This document shows, in pieces, positions 11,101 to 23,059 of a DNA stretch of 64,000 nucleotides. Numbering within the stretch: position 1 is the first letter of the stretch; the number at the start of each line of letters is the position of its first letter. Origin of the DNA: Branchiostoma belcheri (Eukaryota > Chordata > Leptocardii > Amphioxiformes > Branchiostomatidae). The notes beneath the pieces were generated by a model, which was not told the DNA's origin, ran no database searches, and saw nothing but the letters and a program-made list of their open reading frames with translations. The DNA is taken from NCBI RefSeq assembly GCF_001625305.1, contig NW_017803780.1:1-64000 (forward strand). Direction: 5' to 3'. The position numbers were made by a program, and so were the translations under genes.

Positions 11101-14100
11101 GGAAAGAAAAATGCTTACCTGTCATCCATGTCATAGTGTTGCTAGCTTGTTTTAAACTTTGGAATCAATTCAATACTACAAATGTACATGATTGCCTAGC
11201 TTTGACTTGTTTTACCTGTCGAAAGAAAGTATTGTGGGTTATTTGGTATGTGAAGCTTCTTTAAAACTTCAGCACAGTTTGTAATATTTTGTTAGTGATA
11301 TTTTTGTAATTCTTAAAACAATTTACCTGAGTTAGAAACTGTAACAGTTTTCCCAGAGTCTGTTATGTTGACCTTGTGGTGTTTTAACCTTGACATTGGG
11401 CTAACCCTCACAAAAGCATATCACATGATGTCAGTCACTAGATATAGTCTACCTTCTGTGTATACTCAAACTCCAAACATGAAACCTGCCAAAATTGGAA
11501 GCCTACATGACCTAGTGTTACTTGTATGTATCTGTTACTAGTTTATTTAGAACATTTGCTGGAAAAGTTTGCAAAGCTTGACAGTGGGGGATGGTTATGG
11601 TAATACTAAAGGCAGTCTAAGGACCACAGCTGGTTTGGGTAGGCCTGGACTTGGAAGTGTTCTTGACACTGTAAGGTGTAACTTATGCTGGCCGTGACAG
11701 CTAGCCAACTGAGTCCTGAAACATAACCCAGGGAACCCTGTCCCTCCGAGAGTTTGACTGTAATCAAGATAGAAACAGGAGCCTGCTGCCTAGTTTCAGG
11801 TAACTCTGAGGCTGCCTTAGAAATAACACATGGGCTGACTTGAGTTCAAACTTGTTTGTTCAGCACTTCTAATATATACAAGGATGAGCTGCAAAGCAGT
11901 ATCGTATAATGCATAACAGTACCTTGATGCAAAACAGTTGCTTTTCAGTAAACATATATCTCTGTTACCTATCTCATTGTGGATGAGAACTTCAAGATAA
12001 GTATTATATCTTATGTAGATTTTGGCAGATTTGACAGAAAATGTGAACTGGAAGTATTACTGGGTGGCCGTATCAATTTATTTACTTGGTTCCCAGATAT
12101 TTTAAAGTGAAAATTCAAGCATAACAGTGTCATAACAGTAGCATGATGCAAAACAGTTGCTTTTCAGTAAACATATCTGCTACCTACATGTATATCTCTT
12201 TGTGGATGGGAACTTAAAGATTAGTATCAAATTTTGTGTAGATTTATGCAGATTTGACAAAAAATATGAACTGAAAGATTTCAGTATTAGACCATATCAA
12301 TTTATTTATTTGGTTCCCAGAAATTTAAAAGTCAAAATTCAACAAGAAACAGGGAAACAGGGCTTTTGTGGAAGATGTGTACTTGACTCACACCCTGAAA
12401 CTGTACAAACCAAACTGAATTTAAACAGAACTACTACCAGTAATACAGCATCAGTAATCCCCAAGGCATGCACACTTCAGGTATCCAGGTGTTAAAGACA
12501 TTCTTGAGAATGCCTTGATAACACTCTTTAAAATTCGGCGGTCCACAGTACCTTGAAAAATTATGAGAGTTGACATTATATTTGGAATCACTCCAGATTC
12601 CAAATTTAGAATTATAAAATGTAGAATTTAGAATTGTAAATTATACCAAAGAGCAACCAAAAAGACACGCCACAAGTTTCTGAACTTGTGTACATCCCAA
12701 TCCAGGTTATAGCTGGCATTTATAATTCACAAGCAATTGTTTCCAATTCATTATCCATTGTTGAACTGCCATGCTTTCGGCTACACCAACAGACACTTGA
12801 TCTGCCGCCCCCCTCCCCACAGACACTTGTACATTCCAGAGGTATGCCCTGCCAATCACTGTGGAAAATTATGACCGGGATTGAATGTCACACCTCCCTC
12901 CTAGCGGAGTCAGGTAGAGCAGAATGGGAATAAAGAATATGCATGAATGGAAACTAAGCACCATTCCCAGAGTGTATAAGCAGGGAGGAATATATCACCA
13001 TGGCATTAGGTATAACTCAATATTCTGGTGACTTAAGTAGTCATTGATACAAGTAGTTTACAGTGTTTGGTCAGTGCATATGTTTCTGTTGTAATTGGTA
13101 ATATTAATTTTTGGCAATGACTCATGAGTAAGGCAAATAGTGTCATGTCACGCTGGATTTTAGGTAGATTTTTTTTCTTTATTGATTGCAAACCACTGCC
13201 TTTCCTTCATGAACAAAAAAAGTGAAAGAAATAGATTAAGATGCAAATTTACATCTAATCATGAGAAAATATAGAATTCCTGAATAGTATAAAATTAGAT
13301 ATATCTACATACATACATGTAGTAAACTTTTCCAGCACCTTGAAACACCTGTGCAGAACATTTGGACATGTCAATCTTTTTTTATCTTTTTTAATTTGAG
13401 ACAATTTCAGGTATTCAGGTCAAACAGGAAGTTTTGTTCTTTTAACCTCCAAAACTCTTCCCATCCTTGAATTCCTCGTCATTTGGCCAATTCATTTTCT
13501 TGCTTCTCAGATATTCTATATATGAGTAGATGGAATTTTCTCTCACATTCTGTTTTCATCTTCATTTTCCAGTCAAGTATATTTTTTTATTTGAAATCTG
13601 AAAATCAACATAAAAGATTGGTGAGGCCTTATAATACAGTGTACTATCAAAATTCTGAAACTTTTCAGTTCAACATAAAAGTTGTTTGTTTATTTGTTTG
13701 TGTTTACTTCAGGACTTTGCCGAGCACACCATGAATGAACTTCTTGGCTGGTACGGGTACGACAAGGTGGACAAGGCAGACACCGAAAACCTGGACCTCA
13801 AGAAATTCACTGCCACAGTCGACCAGGGTGCCTCTACCTCAAGATCCGAGGGTAAGACATCATACAAAAGTCTTTGATGTGAGTGTGCAAAAATACGACA
13901 GCTGAAATAAGGTATGAAAAAAGAATCTAAAGGAAAGGCTAGAACACTAAAAAGAAAAATGGCAGTCTAGTTGGGTTTTGAAAGAGAGTTGGTCAGAGGT
14001 ATTTATAAGACATAATTCATAATTAATTGCTCAATGATCCAGTCAAAATTTCAGAGTTAAATGTGCTTTTGAATTCTAACTGAACACGTTCTTGTATAAA

Positions 14101-17100
14101 AGCATACATTATTCAAATCAAGACTGGACAAGTAGTGGATAAGCTGTGAGTGATTCTTTGCCTGGCTTTCCCAGCTTTTTCTTTACACAATTACAGCCAA
14201 GCAAGAACATGATATGCCCTGTTTGCTTCTGGGCAAAACTTTCATGTCAAAGATACGGTAGTGGTAAGAGGAGCCGAGATGCCTATTAGTTACATCTTTC
14301 CATGGGGCTAAGCCCCTTTCAAAGTCAAAGAGACTCCAGAACCCTGCCACGCAAATCATATTTCAGCCGGATCATTCAAAGGAGTGCGCAGGTTGTGACA
14401 TAGAATACACCCTGGAGTGGGTTATTTGGCTTGAGATCCCTCCTGGCAGCAGTAATGGCTGCTACTGAATACCCTCTCATCCTTTATTCATCACTCATTG
14501 GCTGGGAGCAGAAATCAGTTTATGCAAATGAGCTTCTTGTACACCTGACCCTTCCTCTCTAGGCGTTACCTCTTTCTGCTGTAGCTAGCCTTACTGTGAT
14601 ATACTGTAAATTTATTTATCCTTGTGGAAATTAATTCTGCAACAATGAAGAGGGCTTAAGCTATGTATTGAGCTCACAATTGAAGCAATTCTGTATCACA
14701 GGTAGTTTCAAATGCAGTCAAAACTTGTCGTGGTGTATGGGGAGGTCAATGCAAAAAACTGCAAACACAGAACTGCCGTGAACATTTCAAAGTTTACTGT
14801 ATCATGAGCTGAAGTGCTGGGAGTCGCACTTGCCAGAGGATTACAAAAAGGGTTAATTGCTACATTGGCAAGGCGGAGACAACACGGCGTAGGGAGCTTA
14901 TCCCGACTGCCCTGGCCGGTCGGAGAGATGTGGAGATGCAGCGAATTGTAACATCTTCTCATAATGTGGCCTAATTGATTCACTCCCCTCTCCTGATAGG
15001 GGAGTTGCTTAGCCTTCCCCTTACAGCCCAGTCCAGGTAATTCAATCATCCCCACTGCATTCAATACTCCATCTTAATGAATAGGAGGGCACTTTATACA
15101 CTCCGCAATTGGATTATACCTCTATAAATCCAGTGCCGGGGTGTAATTACAAGCTGGTAAAAATTCGAATGCATCTCTTTGTGACGGCTGGTGCGTCCTT
15201 TGTGCTTTTAATGCGGTCTTGTGTTTCCTTTTATCTGGGTGTGCGGAGTGCTCGGCATAGCTGTCTGCCCGTCCAGTCCCGAAGGATGTCTCTGTCACTT
15301 AGGAGAATTGAAGTATTCCTCAAAATATTAAGCTAGCAATTAGGACGTAGTGGCTTGCGTGGATTCAAGTCAAGAGGGCATCAAAATGAGTCATTTACTG
15401 GAATATTAGATGTGCTAATGCAACAGCAAGGAGGCCTATAGCTGTTGGAAGGCTGAGGAAACCAACGTTTAAATGGAGGGCAAAATGGTCTTATGATAAA
15501 AGGTTGTTTTAGGTCGTCTTTGATGGTTCTGTCATTAAAAAAAATGTGTCAAAATCCTTTAGGTGACCGTGTGTAGGACAGTGCCCATCTATGTTTGTAT
15601 ATCCCGTGTGTGTTCAACTTCAATACTCTTTCTCATAAGAGCTGAGTGCTGAGCAGAGAAAGCAGTCTGTACCATTTTTAAAGTCTTTGGTGGTTGGTAT
15701 GAGTCTATGACCAGGCTGGGGGTTGAACCATGGCAAAACCTCCTGGATTCAAAGTAAACACTCTACCTACTAGGTCAAATTTTATTATACTGTCATAGCT
15801 TTACAAAAAATCATAATTATAATGCACCATAGAGCAGACAATTAGAAAATCATTTATCGGCTGCATTCCTCACCTACTCTGCTTGTAATGAATGAGAGAC
15901 GCTCGTCTGCAAGTGGTGTGGAGCACTTTCCAAAATGCCTGCTCAGATAAGAACAAGATATCATAAAGATTCGGAAATTACATTTTGCCGACGTTGCCAA
16001 TATGCCGTGGTAAAAATTGATTTTGTGACTGAATTATGACCGTGTGGTTTCACCATGGCCTTGACTAGTCGAGAGTGAAGTCCCAGAACAGGGGCTTATT
16101 GTCTTGAGATATTCTTTCCTGTATTCAAACATCGCTGGGGAAAATTGGGTGGTGAAAGATTTATCTAGCGCTAGAAGGGGATGTTTAGTACAGAATCAGG
16201 TAGTGAAAGATGGTATCAAACATACAGGTACTAATAAAAATGGAAGAAACCATTTCAATGGATTTAGATTGCCCTCAATCGTAATACATACATTACATTT
16301 TGAAGCAAGTTTGTTTATTACACCAGGCCAATTTCATTGGCAGTTCATTTTCTAATCATTAGATGAGAACAGAGTTCTGAAAAAATTACTAGTATTTACT
16401 CCAAGCAAGTTAAATGTACTTTACACCATTAGGCACAGACCCTCACTCTTTCTATCTTGATGTTCCAGTTAGTCACATCAATTCTAGATATTCTGAGGCC
16501 AACAAATTAAATTAGTGTGGCCTTATAACTAAAATCAGGTTGAACAATTCTGGTGACAGAGATGTAACATTTTAAACGTATCGCCAAAGTTGTGAGTGAT
16601 TAAGACAGTCAGTCGAAAGTTTTTACAGTATTTATTATATCCTCTCAGCTGCCGATATGAGATGAGAATGAGTGGTTGGAGGGGCAGTATTGATCTGGTT
16701 GTTATTTCCCAGCAGGCGGTCCCCAGCCGTCTTCCACGGGCGCAGCCGGCGGACCTTCCCAGTCACCGGGCGTGGCCCTCGGCAACATGGCCGCCGCGGG
16801 ACAGGGAGGCATCGTGGTGGGCGTGAAAAATGGCGCTCTGCCCAGCCGTCCAGGTGAGGAGTGGGAGTTATGACAAGCTGGGGGGATTTCGGGGTCTCGA
16901 AATTTATTTTTTTTGTTGCTTTCAATTTTGTAAATTGCCTACAACTGGAATATAGTTTTGCATATTAATATATAAGCAGTTATTAACTATACTTTTTTGT
17001 GTGATTGATTGAATTGATTTTCTAATATTATGATACATGTATCAAAATTATTTTATGATCTCAATCTCATGACAGTCACTACCTCAAAAATTGCTTGAAT

Positions 17101-20100
17101 ACTTCAATGCTTTTGTAACTTCCAAAATTTTGTTATTATGAATTTTCCTCTGCAAGTTTCAGGTGGGTACATGTATTTCGTGCACTGTACATGTTTTGCT
17201 TTGTGTTGATTGTGACATGTGGCTATGACAAGGCTGAAAACATGTTTGTCAGTCTAGCTACAGCTACTGTCAGCTGCCTTTGATTGTACATGTATTGTAT
17301 TTGGTTGATTTCAAAGCACCAAGGTTTTGCTTTGTCATATACAAAATGGCATTCGCCTTTTTCATAATGTAATAAAATGCAGAAGGAAGAATTTCTCAGG
17401 CAGTGCATGAAACATTGTGTTATTCTTCCTTCAAATAAAGTACTGAAGTTCAAATCGTACTATCTTGCATTGTCTTCTAATTGTGAAGTCAGAAGTTGAC
17501 AGTTCTAATTTCAAACCAGTCTGTCTCTTTTTGCCTTGACATCCCGATCCATAAATCCATACCGCTAATTGACGAGAGCAGCTTGCGCAGCACTTAATTG
17601 AAAAATGAGCTGATTTGTATCTGCGGCTGCTGAATAACGAAGGGCAAAATTCTCGCTGCTGCCGACAGGTAGATAAGCCCTTCCGCAAGTCAGCAGATTG
17701 TCCACCAATGGGAGGTGACGATCACTGTCACATGACCTTGATGTTAATCCTGTTGTAGTTCAAATGAAGGGTAACCTGATGCGGTTGTTTTGGCTGGACT
17801 GATATTTTGGCCAGATTATCTTGGCTTCATAGAAGCGTGTATATAGTAGATACGTGGTCACTTCTGCTGGGCTCGAAATTCATTATTGGGAATAGATGCA
17901 CTGGTGCACCCAACCTAAAAAATTGGGTGCACAAAAATATTTTTGGATGTACCATAGAGGATAAAATAAGTAGAATGTCATCAAACTACATGTAGATATG
18001 TTTGTGAAGATTAGTCATCCAGGATAATACTAATAAGAAAAGTTTGAATCTTTACTTCTGGATAAAATAAGAAAATAATGTCAGACGTTTCAGACGCCGT
18101 CCGGTATCTTTCATCAGTGAAATATTCAAAATTNNNNNNNNNNNNNNNNNNNNNNNNNNNNNNNNNNNNNNNNNNNNNNNNNNNNNNNNNNNNNNNNNNN
18201 NNNNNNNNNNNNNNNNNNNNNNNNNNNNNNNNNNNNNNNNNNNNNNNNNNNNNNNNNNNNNNNNNNNNNNNNNNNNNNNNNNNNNNNNNNNNNNNNNNNN
18301 NNNNNNNNNNNNNNNNNNNNNNNNNNNNNNNNCGCAATTTTGAATATTTCACTGATGAAAGATGCCGGACGGCGTCTGAAACGTCTGACATTATTTTCTT
18401 ATTTTATCCAGAAGTAAAGATTCAAACTTTTCTTATTACATGTAAATATGTTTCATTTTAGTCTAAAGAAAAGAACTATAACAACGATTTTCTTGCACTT
18501 AGATGTTAAGAATATGCTGCATACAACTATACAATTGACATCTTTACATATGTAAACCTACAAAAATAGTTGAGTGCACTGGTGCACACACACACACACA
18601 AAATTAGGTGCACAGCTCCAAATTTGGGTGCAGTAAGGTGCACTCGCACCCATAATTTTGAGCCCTGCTTCTGTCAATAAAATATATGTAACAAAATTGA
18701 CCAAGCCCTTTGTACATGTATGTATATATGTATATATATAGAAGAGAGAGAGTATATATATAGAAAGAGAGAAAAGTAAATGTACATTAAAGTAAATATA
18801 CTCTTATTCCTCCCCACACATATCCCTGTAGCATATTTATGAAGGCTGACAGAATTGCTGTACTTATGTAGAAAGCCACTAGAAATAATTGCTACAATAA
18901 CACCGTTGTAAATTTGGCCTGGCTTGCGAAGAGAACTCTTTCTCTCAGCTCCAGGTAACCACATTTAATACTGCGTGACAGTCCATAATACTCAAGCTTT
19001 CTAGGCAATGTATATTCACCTAAGTGTGCATCTTTCAGTCACTAGCTATATATAGACAAGGTCAGGCATACGTTACAACTTGTCACTTGAAAAACTCTGG
19101 TGGCAGAAAGCCACTGATTTACTAGATCTAGTACTTTCACATTTATTGAGAATAGAGCAATAAACCCTGACTTATCTAAAAATACATATATATTTTTAGC
19201 CATTTGAGTTGGAATACAATTATATACAAACATTTTTGTAGATGAAAGGAAATTTGAGTTTCAAGGTGAGGTGCATGTAGGGTTGCAGAAATAGGATTTC
19301 ACTTCATTCCCTTGGTAACGGAAAAGAGTACAAATTTTTACAGGTTTTGATTTCATTAATGTCAGTAACCCTTACTAGCTGCAGGGCGCGTACTGTTTAC
19401 GGGGTAGTAACAGCACCTTTAAATCACGTCAAGTACTCCTTTTGCCCCAGGAAAAGTTAATCATTCATATCGCCATTAACAATTGATAAAGCAAATTGAT
19501 GCACACGTATATCGGTTCCAGTATGGTTCTCACTCAGGAATGTGTTTCTGAGCAGCGTAAATACCTCATTAGACACGCTATGCCTAAAGCCTCACCATGG
19601 TAAGTGCAAATGTCGGGGAGACATTTTCACTTCAGAGAATCTCCCGCGATACTGTCAAATACTGCTGAAGGAGCAATTTGGTGTTGTCAAGCTTTTAAAG
19701 GTTGCAACTTATTGATGGGAAAAGGCCTTTTTGTTTATCTACCGTTTCGGCTGTAAGAGACATACAAAATGTACAGCCAGGTCTGCTCTATTAGCTTTCC
19801 AATGGATGAAGGCTATGTTTTGAACTGCAAAATTATTGTAAATCCCTGAAAAGTGGAAATTCCCATAGTCTAATTTTATTACACTCTCTCTCTTTGATAC
19901 TTTACAACTAATCCGCTTAAAATGTAGATATTGATCAATTATTCAATCAAATTAAATCTCTCTCCAACCATGATCGCATTATAGATGTATCATAGTTCCT
20001 GACGCAGTATCCATACTGTAAATTGTTTAATATTTTACCTCTCAATTTCAGTGAGTTTGGGTTGGCAGGCCATCTGGCAAGACTTTCGACTTAGCTTCTG

Positions 20101-22810
20101 TGGATATGTATTCATATTGGCTGAGCTTTAAGCAATGAAGAATATTTTCCACACTTTTTCCACTATACAGTATCCCAGCAGCATCAGTGATTTTGTAACC
20201 TTAGTGCTTGGAATAGTCCAGCAAGTCACAGAACACATCATATTTTGAAATGTATCAATTTTCCTTCTCATGATTATGGTTACACTGCTAGAGTCTAATA
20301 TTATTATCTTCCTTGGTTTTTTTTACAAAAGAGAAGTCAAACCCTTCAGACATAGTTTTAAACATAACATTAGTTTTAGACAACTACCTTTCATTATGTA
20401 GATTTTAAAGTTATTTTATCTCTTCAATGTTCTTTTATGTTTGTAATTTGCAATTAGCCTCCAGGCATGAATTTGCAATAAACATCTCATTATCTCTGCC
20501 CCCCTCCCGCCCTCTGTTACAGGAGATGAAGACGACAACATGAAGCAGATCCTGTGTGCTTGGTGTCAGAAGGTCGGGGTCAAGCGGTACACCCTCAACA
20601 CGAACAACGAGTCGAAAGAGTTCTGCAGTGAGAAGTGCTTTGCCGCTTGTCGCCGCGCGTACTTCAAGCGCAACAAGGTCTGCGACTGGTGTAAACACAT
20701 CCGCCACACGAAGGAGTACCTCGACTTCGGTGACGGGGAGAGGCGGCTGCAGTTCTGCAGCGTGAAGTGCTTGAACCAGTACAAGATGGACATCTTCTGT
20801 AAGGAGACTCAAGCCAACCTCCCCACCAACATGCAGTTTAGTTCGGGCGCTCCCTCGCCGGGGCCGATGCCACCTGTGGCGGTGGATGTGAAACCTCCGA
20901 CGTCGATGTGTCCGCAGCCCCCCAAGAGCAGTCCCCAGGCCAACGGTCAGGTCCTGATCACGCCGGAGCTGTGGCTAAAGGCGGCGGACGGGGACCAGGC
21001 GGGGCCTGCAGGGCTGCAGAACAGGCTGATGAACCCTGCCGTGTCCAGGAGTTCCCCCGCGCTGCAGCTGCAGACGGAGCCGAGGATGCCGCCGCCTCCC
21101 GTCGGCTCCCAGGCCCACCGCGACACGGTCATCCAGGCCGCGCACATGATCAGACCGGGCATGCCCCCCGGCATGATCCCCACAGGCATCCCAGGGGGGA
21201 TCCCCCCTCGCGGAGCGGTCTCCCCCCTACAGATCGTAGCTGACCAGAGAGTCCGGTCGCCCGCCATGATCCACCCCATGCTCCACCCGAGAACTCCCAC
21301 CCCGAACCAAGCCATGCCTCCACTGGGGATGCCGGGGCACTCCCCCTCACCGAGCATGCCCCGCCCTCAGATCAGGAACGACGCCCCCATACCTCAAGGA
21401 CTGTTTCCCCAACACTTCCCCCAACAACCTATACCTCCTCACCTCGCGTTCGCCAACCCAGGACTGCTGCAGAACATGCCTCATGGCAACTTCATGTTGC
21501 CACAGGAGGTACCAAATCTTCCCCCAATGCCTGGTCGGTCGCTGTTGCCCCCTCCAACACTAATGGTGCCATATCCGTACTTCATTCCAGTTCCAATCCC
21601 TATTCCCATACCTATCCCAGTCCCTGTACCTGTACCTACGGACAGTTCTCAGTCTGAAACAAGTAACCCGAAAAATGATGAAGCTACCAAACAAGCTGAT
21701 ACAAGCTGTGAAATTCTTCCAAGCACAAGCCAATCTTCTGAAAACTGCACTACTGAAAGTGTTGACAATGTCACAAAGAACACAGTTTCCAATGAAGATT
21801 CCACAAGTAGTGATGCATCAAGTTCAAAAGACACTCTATCAGAGGCGAGAACAGAACAGCTTTCAAACTCCTTAACTGCCAACGACACAGAAGGGTTAGA
21901 CAAAGAACCAACAAGCCAACCTTGTACAGGTTCTGCTGACACTATACTGCTGAATGGTGACAAAGATGAGGAAACGTGCGACAGAAAGAATGACGATGCT
22001 CCCAGCCATGACAAGACAAAAGAGGATGACCAAGAAAGTGTCAAAGAGAAAATAATACCTTGTAAAAGTGAAGACAAAGAAAGCAGCCCTGAAGACAAAC
22101 CTGCATGTGACAGTGTCAACTCTGAAACAGACAAGAGTTCCATTGACCATGACCATGACCATGAAAAGGAACGGACTGCCAATTGCCAAGGTGAGGCTGT
22201 TGACCTCTCATTCACCCAATTAGAAATACCTCCAGCACAAACAAGCAGTAATGAGACAGAAACAAAAAGGGAACATTCTTTGACATCAAAGGCACAGGAG
22301 GCATCATGTACTGTAACTGAAGTTGGAAAAGACAAGCCATCTTTGTCATCTGACCCTGAGAAAGGTCAGAGTACAAAAGAACAAAGTGAGGTGCAGCCAT
22401 CTTTACAAGAGGAACAAACATCACATGACAGCACAAATGGGAATTGCAATGACCAACCCCATGACAGCGTCGACTCCTGTGCTGCATCTACGAACAGCGA
22501 GGCTGAGAAACAGGACAGTGAGTGCGGTGTACCCAAACAGCAGGAGAGCGATGAAATCCATAGTTACGCCAAACCGCGAGCAGCCATTCCCGTTTTGAAA
22601 GAAGCATCCATTGTGCTGACAGATGTTTCTAAACAGGGCAGTGCAAAATCCACCACAACCGGCGAGGACGGACCAGTCAGGGACCATGCTTATGCCCTGA
22701 GGGCTTCTGGGAAGGGTGAGGGGAACCATGGGAAGGCAAAAACTGAGGCAAGTGAAGAAGAGCCTGCGGCAAAGAGACGATGTTTAAGGAGTAGAGCAAG
22801 GAACAAGTAA
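5142..22810 (+). CDS. SOBP: Sine oculis-binding protein homolog (SOBP)
   Basis: Coding exons: 5142-5225, 5860-5883 (microexon), 13713-13851, 16716-16853 and 20523-22810. Together they give 890 aa; human SOBP is about 873. SOBP is a nuclear FCS-type zinc-finger cofactor that binds SIX-family proteins and is needed for inner ear and neural development in vertebrates. Exon 3 encodes the highly conserved [19 protein letters not shown]. The last exon has two FCS zinc fingers: C140, C143, FCSEKC (C163, C167), and C182, C185, FCSVKC (C207, C211). Then come [18 protein letters not shown], a long Pro-rich region, the VPYP plus alternating PIPIPI tract, an acidic Ser-rich region, a SUMO-interaction-like AVDLSF (about 687-692), and the basic C-terminus [12 protein letters not shown]. 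In vertebrates an extra segment separates the two fingers; here they join directly ([10 protein letters not shown]). Exon 4 has an NAGNAG acceptor (agcag at 16711-16715). Confidence 0.93.
5860..5883 (+). other. SOBP: Candidate 24-nt SOBP microexon
   Basis: A pyrimidine tract (cccccgttttatcatttcag) precedes 24 bases encoding TKDEVEFK, followed immediately by the strong donor gtaagg. Both junctions are phase 0. The exon can therefore be included or skipped between exon 1 (ending EMK) and the exon starting DFAEHTMN without changing frame. Human SOBP reads [16 protein letters not shown] here with no insert, so this looks like an alternative or lineage-specific microexon. Confidence 0.65.
10134..10470. 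mobile_element. Solo ends of the TAGCCTGG element family
   Basis: tagcctggcatccatcc at 10134 and tagcctgggtactatctgg at 10448 resemble the terminal repeats of the well-bounded elements at 23332-24040 and 41997-42114. Both are in the same orientation and no inverted partner is seen nearby, so they look like truncated or decayed insertions. Confidence 0.4.
10750..11235. repeat. Three-copy diverged repeat, ~150-160 bp
   Basis: Three successive blocks share the order: gataattgacaggt / gtgtggtatcgcagtga / gatggaaaaggggttacctgacatcc / tttggtattaat. They begin at about 10769, 10929 and 11067. The third is the most diverged. No open reading frame runs through them. Located in the SOBP intron. Confidence 0.7.
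11912..12340. repeat. 219-bp tandem duplication
   Basis: cataacagta...gatgcaaaacagttgctttt starts at 11912 and again at 12131. The copies stay alignable through tttggttcccaga and aaattcaa. Two copies, moderately diverged, in the SOBP intron. Confidence 0.75.
15715..15785 (-). mobile_element. tRNA-derived SINE head (remnant)
   Basis: Read on the minus strand, TAGTAGGTAGAGTG resembles a polymerase III A box. About 45 bases downstream, GGTTCAACCCC is a good B box. The spacing fits a tRNA-like promoter, but a clean cloverleaf and CCA end are not seen. This suggests a tRNA-derived SINE remnant rather than a working tRNA gene. Confidence 0.5.
16498..16526. mobile_element. Harbinger-type terminal repeat remnant
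   Basis: ccaacaaattaaattagtgtggcc matches, with one change, the right end of the element at 46451-46825 and is followed by TTA. No left end is found nearby, so this is a solo remnant. Confidence 0.5.
18036..18440. repeat. ~100-bp inverted repeat interrupted by an N gap
   Basis: The arm aaaagtttgaatctttacttctgg...gtcagacgtttcagacg...gtgaaatattcaaaatt (about 18038-18133) reappears in reverse complement at 18335-18437. The 199-base N gap lies exactly at the centre, so the assembler probably failed in the hairpin. The core gtcagacgtttcag also occurs at the very end of the window (63986-63999), indicating a dispersed family. Confidence 0.85.
18134..18332. other. Assembly gap (199 N)
   Basis: Run of N within the inverted repeat; no sequence information. 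Confidence 0.99.
18718..18778. repeat. TATA / GAGA simple repeat
   Basis: tatgtatatatgtatatatatag then gaagagagagag and a second tatatata-gaaagagagaga run. Low complexity only. Confidence 0.8.
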
Positions 22811-23059
22811 GAAGCTGGGCATCATGCCTTCTGTATCAGAAGGCATATCTGGAGAACATCTCAAGACTTTGGCATCATCTATAACAAAGATTACTTCTTC
22901 CACAATAGAGTTCAGGTTCTACAGATGTCAGACTGGAATGTAGATAGACAAATTTGATATCTCTCAACTTAACAAGAAGTGGTGAGATGTTCCCACTTGT
23001 CAAATATCTCCAATGATGTGCCAGATGTACAGTTAACAGTGTAAGGTAAACTAGACTTA

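Larger units (their letters stand above)
5884..13712. other. SOBP intron after the microexon
   Basis: About 7.8 kb with no supported gene. It holds isolated TAGCCTGG-type transposon ends (10134, 10448), a three-copy ~150-160-bp repeat (10750-11235) and a 219-bp duplication (11912-12340). The rest is AT-rich unique DNA in which nothing else was recognised. Confidence 0.6.
13852..16715. other. SOBP intron between exons 3 and 4
   Basis: No gene is supported. It contains a tRNA-like SINE head on the minus strand (about 15715-15785), a Harbinger-end remnant (16498-16526), and a complex, low-repeat stretch at 14280-15340 that could hold regulatory DNA. Confidence 0.55.
17869..18669. mobile_element. 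Composite inverted-repeat element with nested palindrome
   Basis: The left end reads ctgggctcgaaattc...tgcactggtgcaccca. The right end, in reverse complement, reads cagggctcaaaatt...gtgcac...tgcaccc, so the outer repeats are inverted. CAGGGCTC-type ends are typical of hAT nonautonomous elements, and cttctg flanks both sides. Inside it, 18036-18133 and 18333-18440 form a second, near-perfect inverted repeat around the N gap. Confidence 0.55.
16854..20522. other. SOBP intron between exons 4 and 5
   Basis: No gene is supported. It holds the composite element at 17869-18669 with an assembly gap, a TATA/GA simple repeat (18718-18778), and two homeobox-site-rich unique stretches (17555-17720 and 19370-19690) noted as possible regulatory DNA. 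Confidence 0.55.

Noticed and set aside
14598..14815. Transposon suggested by atactgtaaattt ... aaagtttactgtatc
   Set aside because: Only about 10 bases pair, with mismatches, and no target duplication is visible.
21649..22335. 228-codon frame antisense to SOBP
   Set aside because: A Ser/Leu-rich shadow of the Ser/Asp/Glu-rich SOBP coding strand.
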